NCBI RefSeq assembly: GCF_963678635.1
Contig: NC_087065.1
Location: 67,735,374-67,799,373 of the forward strand
DNA: 64,000 nucleotides
From: Symsagittifera roscoffensis
Taxonomy: Eukaryota > Xenacoelomorpha > Acoela > Convolutidae
Direction: 5' to 3'
The notes under the pieces were generated by a model that ran no database searches, was not told the origin of the DNA, and saw only the letters and a list, made by a program, of their open reading frames with translations. Both the position numbers and the translations under genes were made by a program. Positions 54,631 to 64,000 of the stretch are shown one piece after another (position 1 is the first letter of the stretch; each line of letters starts with the position of its first letter).

Positions 54631-56999
54631 GTAAATGTAAGGAAAACCTCATTATTTAAACCACGTGATAGGAAAATAATACCCTTATATCGGCTGGGGA
54701 ACCCGTGTTTTTTTATAAACCCAATTATTTCAACCTATTGTCAAAATCTTGACCAAGACTGAGCTGCCCAAGTGGATAAAAACTTATCCCCTGCTTTCTG
54801 TTCATTAAAAAACAATGTTGTTACTTATAAAAATGATGATCTACTTTTAAAAACATCTTGAAAGTCAATTCCATTTGCTTTGCTGAAGCTCACTTGCTAC
54901 AATTTATGCCGATGAATTTTTTCTTCGCTGTCTAGTTTTTTTCATTATTCACCTAGAAAAGAGAAAAATTAAAAAGTGTCATTAATGATTATACAACTGG
55001 GCGTTTTGCATCAACCATTGAAAATTCGATTAAAATTTGCATTAAAGCAGATTCGTAAATTCCGCCCACTGCAAAAGAATTTTCAAAGTATATTTCTCCA
55101 TAGTCGACAACACATGGTGAAAAAGTTAAAACATTCTCCGATCTACTTAATTACCCCCCATTCCGTTTCTACTTAACAGTTACCCCCCATTTCTTTTTAA
55201 AAGTCGATTAAATTAGTCGAATTTTTGACCAATTAGAATGCAACATTAGACCAAAATTTGAAGTTTAAATATAACACTCTTGTGATAAATTACAGCTTTT
55301 TATAGGTGGTAGTGGTTCTTTAGTAGATACTATAGGGGTGTCGATAGTTAAGTAGATCCAAGTTCTCTAACGGTTCGAATCAATGCGCCGAACGATGAGT
55401 CTCACTCGATTCATATGTTATCATAAGCAATCTGAAAAAAACCTTTGCTCAAGCATGGTCGAGTGATTAGCGAAATATAAGGGCGGACGGATGGCTTTTC
55501 CCCTCTATCACGGGTGGATTTATGGAGGGGGCGTGGGATGATGGACAACCCTCTGCCTCGGTATTCGACCCAATGACCGACCACCCATAGGTTCCCCATT
55601 TTGGTAAAAATTTGAGAAATCCTTTTTTGGCCGACACACCCGACAAATTTCTGGAGGTTTATTTCATCTGGTCCGTCCAATCTGTCAAGACGTTTATCTC
55701 ATTTAGAAATATTTCTTATTGTTACTTTTCCAGACGAAAAGAGGTGACATTTTTCATTTTTTATTTGCCAGTATTGCGCTTCTCCCCACTATAAAAATAA
55801 CGCCACAAAATTACAAAAACTACTATGGGAGAGAAGGGGGAAGGGGTTTTCATTACTTGCTTTCAAAAAAATAAACAAGCCAAAAAAAAGAAAAAAAATC
55901 AAAAAAAAAATTGTTTAAATTTTTTTTTGTCAATTTTTTGCACTAAAAGTTTAGAATATTTTCTAAAAATTTTTTGCCAGAAAAGCGCTACCCGCACTGA
56001 CAAAAATGGCTTGGGATCAATTTTAGTAAGAAAATGGTATATTGAATAAAACTAGATCGATTTTAGTATGAAAAAATACGAAGATTAAAAATGGGAAAAA
56101 ATAAGATTGATTTGGATCGATTTAAAATCGATTTAAATTGATCGTAAATCCCTGCTACAAAAATTGACCCAAATCAAATTTTAAATCAATTTAAATCCAT
56201 TTTCCAGTTTTAATTTGTTTTTCTTTTTAAGGGGATTAAAAAGGATTTAAATCGATTTTTTTCATTCGAGTTTAATCAGTTTCAAATTTCTATTGCATTT
56301 ATTCATTGCCTATCATTTTTCGTTTTACATTCATAGCGTATTGTAGCATAAAAAGACCATATGAAAAAACCACAATTTCGATAAAGTTCTATGATTTCCT
56401 CGCATATTTTGAGTTCAAAACTGATCTATATTGACCCTTTTCATGATTCGTTTCATGATTCGTTTTTGCTCAAAATCTGAATTACATTCATGATTTTCTT
56501 TGATTTAATTGCAATTTATTGAGATCAAAATTTATTTTATTTTGACCCTTTTCCTGTTTGTTACACAAATATCTGATTTACAAAAACTTTTTATGATTTC
56601 AAACTTTTGAGCGTAAAATCTGATTTATGTTCATCAATTTTTTAAAATTCTATAATAACTGTTTTTTTTTATAAAAAAAATAATTTAATTTTTTTTCTGA
56701 AGAGTCTTTTTTGCCTTGTTGGCAAATTTTTTTAGCCGTGTTTAGTGAGTCTGAAAATCCATCCAAATCGATTTAAATCAATTTTTAAGACACAATCAAT
56801 CCAAAGTTTTCAAAAAATATCGATTAAATTCGATTTAAAATGGATTTAAGTGAGTTTTGGATGCATTTTAGTGGGTCAAAAAACCCATCCAAATCGATTT
56901 AAATCAATTTTTTAGACACTTTAATCGATCTAAAACTTTCAAAAAGATCGACTTAAATCGATATAAGATCCATTTAAGTTCGTAAAATGTACCTTGTGA
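54631..56999. repeat. 2.37-kb direct tandem duplication, copy 1
   Basis: Begins GTAAATGTAAGGAAAACCTC and ends ACCTTGTGA. Copy 2 begins immediately at 57000. Only a handful of substitutions and A-run length changes separate them. It includes a dispersed-repeat copy (about 55400-55700, minus) and the left part of a MITE from 55995. The open frames inside (for example 54976-55176) are identical in both copies only because of the duplication. Confidence 0.95.
55995..56999. mobile_element. CACTA-like MITE, right end lost at the duplication junction
   Basis: Left terminal sequence CACTGACAAAAATGG at 55995-56009, preceded by CG. The same interior as the complete copy, ending at the duplication breakpoint without the right terminus. 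Confidence 0.75.
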
Positions 57000-59372
57000 G
57001 TAAATGTAAGGAAAACCTCATTATTTAAACCACGTGATAGGAAAATAATACCCTTATATCGGCTGGGGAACCCGTGTTTTTTTATAAACCCAATTATTTC
57101 AACCTATTGTCAAAATCTTGACCAAGACTGAGCTGCCCAAGTGGATAAAAACTTATCCCCTGCTTTCTGTTCATTAAAAAACAATGTTGTTACTTATAAA
57201 AATGATGATCTACTTTTAAAAACATCTTGAAAGTCAATTCCATTTGCTTTGCTGAAGCTCACTTGCTACAATTTATGCCGATGAATTTTTTCTTCGCTGT
57301 CTAGTTTTTTTTCATTATTCACCTAGAAAAGAGAAAAATTAAAAAGTGTCATTAATGATTATACAACTGGGCGTTTTGCATCAACCATTGAAAATTCGAT
57401 TAAAATTTGCATTAAAGCAGATTCGTAAATTCCGCCCACTGCAAAAGAATTTTCAAAGTATATTTCTCCATAGTCGACAACACATGGTGAAAAAGTTAAA
57501 AAATTCTCCGATCTACTTAATTACCCCCCATTCCGTTTCTACTTAACAGTTACCCCCCATTTCTTTTTAAAAGTCGATTAAATTAGTCGAATTTTTGACC
57601 AATTAGAATGCAACATTAGACCAAAATTTGAAGTTTAAATATAACACTCTTGTGATAAATTACAGCTTTTTATAGGTGGTAGTGGTTCTTTAGTAGATAC
57701 TATAGGGGTGTCGATAGTTAAGTAGATCCAAGTTCTCTAACGGTTCGAATCAATGCGCCGAACGATGAGTCTCACTCGATTCATATGTTATCATAAGCAA
57801 TCTGAAAAAAACCTTTGCTCAAGCATGGTCGAGTGATTAGCGAAATATAAGGGCGGACGGATGGCTTTTCCCCTCTATCACGGGTGGATTTATGGAGGGG
57901 GCGTGGGATGATGGACAACCCTCTGCCTCGGTATTCGACCCAATGACCGACCACCCATAGGTTCCCCATTTTGGTAAAAATTTGAGAAATCCTTTTTTGG
58001 CCGACACACCCGACAAATTTCTGGAGGTTTATTTCATCTGGTCCGTCCAATCTGTCAAGACGTTTATCTCATATAGAAATATTTCTTATTGTTACTTTTC
58101 CAGACGAAAAGAGGTGACATTTTTCATTTTTTATTTGCCAGTATTGCGCTTCTCCCCACTATAAAAATAATGCCACAAAATTACAAAAACTACTATGGGA
58201 GAGAAGGGGGAAGGGGTTTTCATTACTTGCTTTCAAAAAAATAAACAAGCCAAAAAAAAAGAAAAAAAAATCAAAAAAAAATTGTTTAAATTTTTTTTTT
58301 GTCAATTTTTTGCACTAAAAGTTTAGAATATTTTCTAAAAATTTTTTGCCAGAAAAGCGCTACCCGCACTGACAAAAATGGCTTGGGATCAATTTTAGTA
58401 TGAAAATGGTATATTGAATAAAACTAGATCGATTTTAGTATGAAAAAATACGAAGATTAAAAATGGGAAAAAAATAAGATTGATTTGGATCGATTTAAAA
58501 TCGATTTAAATTGATCGTAAATCCCTGCTACAAAAATTGACCCAAATCAAATTTTAAATCAATTTAAATCCATTTTCCAGTTTTAATTTGTTTTTCTTTT
58601 TAAGGGGATTAAAAAGGATTTAAATCGATTTTTTTCATTCGAGTTTAATCAGTTTCAAATTTCTATTGCATTTATTCATTGCCTATCATTTTTCGTTTTA
58701 CATTCATAGCGTATTGTAGCATAAAAAGACCATATGAAAAAACCACAATTTCGATAAAGTTCTATGATTTCCTCGCATATTTTGAGTTCAAAACTGATCT
58801 ATATTGACCCTTTTCATGATTCGTTTCATGATTCGTTTTTGCTCAAAATCTGAATTACATTCATGATTTTCTTTGATTTAATTGCAATTTATTGAGATCA
58901 AAATTTATTTTATTTTGACCCTTTTCCTGTTTGTTACACAAATATCTGATTTACAAAAACTTTTTATGATTTCAAACTTTTGAGCGTAAAATCTGATTTA
59001 TGTTCATCAATTTTTTAAAATTCTATAATAACTGTTTTTTTTTATAAAAAAAATAATTTAATTTTTTTTCTGAAGAGTCTTTTTTGCCTTGTTGGCAAAT
59101 TTTTTTAGCCGTGTTTAGTGAGTCTGAAAATCCATCCAAATCGATTTAAATCAATTTTTAAGACACAATCAATCCAAAGTTTTCAAAAAATATCGATTAA
59201 ATTCGATTTAAAATGGATTTAAGTGAGTTTTGGATGCATTTTAGTGGGTCAAAAAACCCATCCAAATCGATTTAAATCAATTTTTTAGACACTTTAATCG
59301 ATCTAAAACTTTCAAAAAGATCGACTTAAATCGATATAAGATCCATTTAAGTTCGTAAAATGTACCTTGTGA
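57000..59372. repeat. 2.37-kb direct tandem duplication, copy 2
   Basis: Second copy of the unit at 54631-56999, more than 99 percent identical by eye. Sequence beyond 59372 continues the MITE to its right end, so the original right flank is attached to copy 2. Confidence 0.95.
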
Positions 59373-59441
59373 ATCGATTTGGATCGATTTAAAATCTATT
59401 TAACATCAATTTAAATCGATTCGAAACCATTTTTGTCAGTG
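58367..59441. mobile_element. CACTA-like nonautonomous MITE (complete copy, 1,075 bp)
   Basis: Terminal inverted repeats CACTGACAAAAATGG (58367-58381) and CCATTTTTGTCAGTG (59427-59441), flanked by CG on both sides (58365-58366 and 59442-59443), a possible 2-bp target duplication. Both ends are lined with reiterated GATTTAAATCGATTT-type subterminal motifs. CACTG termini, short target duplication and subterminal repeats fit the CACTA/EnSpm class. No transposase is encoded, so it depends on an autonomous element elsewhere. Confidence 0.75.
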
Positions 59442-59443
59442 CG

Positions 59444-62400
59444 TGTAATATAAGGCTTCCAAAACTATATATTTTTAATGTAAAATTATGTACTTTTTCT
59501 GGTAATTTGCTTAAGCTGGTAACTTTCATACATAACGAACGTTACTCTATTGCTTTACTCGCTCAAAAATAGGCGAAAAATCAAAAATTTCAAACCGGTT
59601 GCTCTTCGACACTGGGAATTTTTTCGGACAACTTTCATTATGGTTCGAATCACGACTGAAAAATTTTTATATGACAAATCACTCAACCCAGTCCGATTAT
59701 TTTTTGTGGTACCTGATTTTGCGTGGAAAACAAAAAAAAAATTATAACACACCTGTATACAAAGTTTTTCCCCATTTTCAATGGTAGGAACAACAAGTAG
59801 GGCAAATCTAGAGTTTATGGGAGAGAATTATAATATTAGAAGTTATTAAATTTGGATCAAGTTTTATTTCGTTGAGAAATTGAAAATAAGAAAACTCTGT
59901 TTGCAAATTGGGTGCAGCAGTAGAAAAGTTTGACACAAATGTGATTTATCAGCAAAAAAAATTCATTGTTTTAAAAAAAGAAGACAACCTTTCCATGTCT
60001 AAGTTTAGAGACAGAATGAAACCTGCCAAAGTTTAGTGGGTTTCTGTCAAATCATCAATAAGCGGAGCTAGTTATTATGAAGTGGTAGTTCGTAACAGTC
60101 TAACTCTGAAATTTTCAAAGGCAAATATAATATAATATTTAGACAATTGTAAATTGTAATTGCGTTGAAAATGTAAGGTAAAGATTGTTCTCAAACTAAT
60201 TGGGTCACTGATCGGAATAAAGGATCTCTTTAACTAGATAAGCAGAATCTGCCCGTAAAATGTACTTGACGCAGTTAAAAGGGTACTGAATTATCGTTTA
60301 TTCTCACTTCAGAACTCAAATTCGAACGAAAATAGCTGAATGCTGTAGGAAATAGCACAGATTTTTCCAACTATAATGATTGAAGTAAGGAAATCGAAAA
60401 ACAAAAAAATTTTATCAAAAAAATTCAGAAATGCTAGTTTAATGAGAAAAAATGTTGAAATATTTCTTGAAATGTCAAAACTTTCCAATCAGATTTCTTT
60501 AATCAGCAATTCTCATCGTCAAATTGTAAATTTTATATCATACAGCCAGAAATCAAAAAAGCTGACCAACTTTCTTCACCACTAAGACAGTTTTTTTTTA
60601 AAATTTTTTTTGAGGACTTCAAACAAATTGGGAACAAAAAGCTTCATTATGATACTTGGTATCTGTAATGGAGCGGGGATGGAAAAACTGGCCTATCCAT
60701 AGTGCCTATATGTCACGTAATGTTCCGTGACGCTGGTGGTCAGAACAAAACTCTCACATCCTATAGACACTACTTACAAAATTCATGTAATCGCTAGAAT
60801 TCATAGCGAGAAAATACCAAAGTCGTAACTAATGAAATTTCTGGTGAACGAAGAACAGTGAGTGAGAAAAGACGAAAAACTGAAAGACCGAAACAAAGTT
60901 CACAAGTTCTTCAGGATGTTTAAAACTGATTTATTAACGTTTTCATTTTGTATTTTATGACATTGAACTCTGCTTTTAAATACCGAAATTTACTTCAGTT
61001 CGATATTCTTTGTTGACTTGTAATTTCCGATAGTTGCGGTTAATTTACGCATGAAATGAAAAGTTGTCAATCAGCCAGCTACCCGAAACCGATCTACCTC
61101 AGAACCGAAACGAGGTAGAACTTAACGGGAGATAAAGGAAAAGGGGCGGTTACTAGTCGACTTCAGGGTCAACCAAAGCGGATATTATCAGCGTATGTGA
61201 TGAGCATATGACCATATTTGGCTGTTTTCTTTCTTGTGTTCGCTCCCCTTTCCATTTCCAAAATGTTTGCTTTTCTGTCGTAAAATAATGAACCTTTGTA
61301 AAAATTGGCAACCAGACTTGAAGTGTGGACCTTGTAACCCTATGTTGTCAAGGTGAAAATGCTGAGAAGTGCCCCCCTCAAAACTAGTTTATAATGGCGC
61401 TCTTATAGTTTTCTTCAGCCAGAAGGGTGATGTAGAAAATAAACAAATGTGAGACCTTTTATGAAAATTTGGAAAACAGATTTGACAGAAAGATTCGGTC
61501 AGCCCCCCCCCCCCCCCTCCCTCCTTTTTTCCTCGTCCTCTCTGCAAAGTAGTGAAAGCATGTAATCTTTGCCAGTTTTTTTTCGAAATTGTTAGTTTGA
61601 TTAACCCAAATTTGCCAGTTGAAGAAGCAGTGACGTTACTCTTTCTTACTCTTTCCGCTAAATTAGTTATTTCTTCATTTTCAAAGTCCGATTTTTGGAG
61701 AAAACTAATAAAAGTTTACGATCCGCTTCCAGTTTTGTTTCAAAGTAGTGTCAATTTGCACTGATTATATTTACTTACTTGACAAAGGAGTCAAAACCGA
61801 ATCAACCAATGAATTTTCGGCAGTCGGGATAAACCATTCGGTGTAATCAGATCAAGTTGATTCCTTTGAATTGAATGCTTTATTGCTGGTTAGTAACTTC
61901 AAAATACGTATCCAAAAAGCGTTTCATGAAATGTTACAAATCGTTTGTCAGACTAAAATGTTGGTATAGACTATGGGGCTATAGTAACAAAACCGATTAT
62001 ACAAAAAGCGAATGAATGATGCAGCATATTGACCATACTTAACGGGAGATGAAGGAAACTAAGTATGGAAAAAGCGTTTTAGTTTTAAATTTTTAATTCT
62101 CTGCGTGGAAAACGGATACAAAAGCTACATAGAAGCAACAGAATCAGGCTGCAGAAGGCTTTTATATAAGGATTAGGGCCCAGCTAAAATATAAGTTGTT
62201 TTATGGCGCAAAATCGGATGTCTTATTTCTTCAAAAACGAGGGGTGGGCATCAACAAAATTCGTCCAAAGCTAACGAGTCTGCAAAACAATTCCGCCAAA
62301 AGTTATATTTATAATTTAAAAAATCATATAAAAAATTTTGTCTTCATGACGAAAATGTTTCTCAGAAATCAAGCATTGTTAAGAAAGACTTAGTCGAGAC

Positions 62401-64000
62401 AGAAACAACCCAGACGGTTTTGCAGCGCAAGTAAAAACGGATTAACGTTATTAACGGCCGCCCTCAATATCACAAATATAACCCACTATCGTAACAAAAA
62501 TATATATTTGCAACTGTGCGCATATAAATGAATTCAATTTTTGAAGTTTTGTCCATTTATATAATCAAATTGTGGAATAAAATTGTCATGGGATCTTAGT
62601 TGACAATGGTCAGCAAAAAACTAAGGAATTAAGAAGGCGAAGTCAATTTTATAGCCATTTCTTTTTTATTTCTTTTTTTTTCTAACTGAAAGGTGCGCGA
62701 CTTGCAGTTCGTGTATTTTAAATGAGTTCTAATTTGTTCTGTTCGCTGATCCTAACCAAAACAGGATAATCAGGGCTTGTAAAAATTTGTAATTTTTATT
62801 TCAAGCATCTGCACAGCGGAAACTATATTCTAGGCGATGATTTTAATTTTCAACCAATTTATCTAAAGCAACAACCACTTTAAAATCGGTCATTTCAACT
62901 TGAATAAGTTTCGGATGTGAGGAAATGATAATAAGAATGCTCGCATAAGTGCAAACCCTGAAAATCCAACGGCTTTTTAAAGGTCTATATTAAAAATCTG
63001 AAAAAATTAAATGTAAAAAAAATAAAAAAATGTTTTTTTTTTAAATTGAGAATTTGTGAAAATCATCCCCCCATATAAGTTACGCCATATAAAGTACCCC
63101 CAATATAAAGCACGACAAATAAAGTACAAAGGGATATATTTCGCTCCTAGTAACAACTCTATCATGGCAAATGAACGTCCTTCAACCAATTTGGAACGAT
63201 TTCTAAGACGGATTAAATCTCCGCTTACGCGTTAACAGCGCGAAATATATCGCGCGTTAATTGTCCCAAATTCACCAAAATGGCAATCTTTAAACCCCAT
63301 AGTGTTACAAAAAATGATTACAGGTAAAATAATTTCTTGAATTTAACTTCATGACAACAACACCTTTCGAATTATATAAGAAATTTGTCGAAAATGGCCA
63401 GTTAAAAGTCGAAATTTGTCTGAAAAAAAAACACCACCCGAGCACAAATATTTTGTTAATTCGTTACGAAAGTTCGAACAAAAATAGACTATCATTAGAC
63501 ACGCTTGATAGTTTTTGATAGATCCTCTGCAAATTGCAGAAACTTTAATTAAATCTGTTACCATCAGCAGTGTTTATGGATCCTTGTTTTTTGAGAAATT
63601 GATTAATTGATTACTGCTGCTCAGATATCTTCAAAATTTATAAAATGCTCTCATACAAAATGTCACGCATTGGCATCCATAAATTTTCTTTGAAATAAAA
63701 CTGATATTATAACAAGCGTGGAATTTATCTCATGGCATCTACAAATGATCTTAGAAAAAAATTGATATCATAACAATTGTTTGGTCCTATACTTACAATA
63801 CCAGCAATGGAAGTTACAATGCCATGTAAGCTCCTTTTGTTCCGACTTTCGGAGAGAGTGACAGATTATTTGATTTTTTTCTTGAGACAAATTTAGACTT
63901 TAACCCACTACTTTTAAACAGAATTTATACATTACCTCAGGTTTTGATATTACGAGCTCAAAGTTAAAAGAATGTTTTAGCTGCGATCATGTTTCTTAAA
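59444..64000. other. Right end of window, no gene supported
   Basis: AT-rich sequence. A C-run lies at about 61503-61517. A 22-nt block around CTTAACGGGAGAT(A/G)AAGGAA occurs near 61122 and 62038. A GCGCG palindrome lies near 63231-63260. A possible minus-strand exon near 63797 is mentioned as a finding. Short open frames lack supporting evidence. Confidence 0.4.

Noticed and set aside
55451..55575. tRNA-Leu/Ser-like A box (TGGTCGAGTGAT) and TTCGA B-box-like motif as a SINE
   Set aside because: Spacing is about 105 nt, the B-box match is poor, and TTCGAA-like cores read equally on the other strand.
54976..58164. Pairs of identical short ORFs (for example 54976-55176 and 57346-57546; 55411-55680 and 57781-58050)
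   Set aside because: Identity is due to the 2.37-kb duplication, not selection; the ORFs cover a dispersed repeat and AT-rich sequence and have no domain.
60776..60812. Minus-strand ATG followed by nine codons and a GTAAGT donor
   Set aside because: Too short, and no downstream exon in compatible phase could be found.

Overview
The window is AT-rich animal nuclear DNA. It carries two multi-exon host genes with canonical splice signals, long introns filled with repeats, several LTR retrotransposons, a MITE, minisatellites and recent segmental duplications. No bacterial-style operons, rRNA genes or CRISPR arrays are seen. The host species cannot be named from the sequence. The gene content (a Kv-channel-interacting protein and a Shisa-like adaptor) fits a metazoan, probably an invertebrate.

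Host genes, both on the minus strand. (1) 502-3713: a three-exon gene for a 199-residue single-pass membrane protein with a signal peptide, a six-cysteine ectodomain, one transmembrane helix and a PPxY-bearing tail (Shisa-like). A 1.1 kb minisatellite with higher-order structure lies in its first intron. (2) 13453-53234: an eight-exon gene for a 273-residue KChIP-type (KCNIP) neuronal calcium sensor. Every exon was reassembled from reading frame, splice site and intron phase, and the intron positions match those I recall for vertebrate KCNIP genes. Three of its four EF-hands are degenerate and one intron uses a GC donor.

Mobile DNA. The KChIP gene is stretched by two LTR elements, both antisense to it. 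Intron 1 holds a giant 20,576-bp element (27267-47842, 411-bp LTRs, target duplication AAAT) with gag, protease, RT-RNase H, integrase, an envelope-like glycoprotein, extra ORFs before and after env, an internal 1.7-kb tandem duplication and a spliceosomal-type intron near its 3' end. Intron 4 holds a 6.1-kb Ty3/Gypsy element (19886-26026, 206-bp LTRs, target duplication GTGT) whose gag start codon straddles the LTR/primer-binding-site junction. A much older Gypsy relic (about 4425-10317) lies between the two genes and shows the same LTR/ATG overlap. In both younger elements the two LTRs differ by only about 1 percent, but both carry frameshifts and stop codons.

Upstream of the KChIP gene a 2.37-kb tandem duplication (54631-59372) contains a CACTA-like MITE cut by the duplication breakpoint. 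A dispersed repeat family recurs at about 18.4, 19.2, 53.4, 55.6 and 57.9 kb. From 59.4 kb to the end no gene could be supported.

The most unusual object is the giant retrovirus-like element: an env-bearing Gypsy-type element with unrecognised accessory ORFs, a strong A-rich/G-poor plus strand, and in-frame TGA/TAG codons that often sit where Trp would fit.
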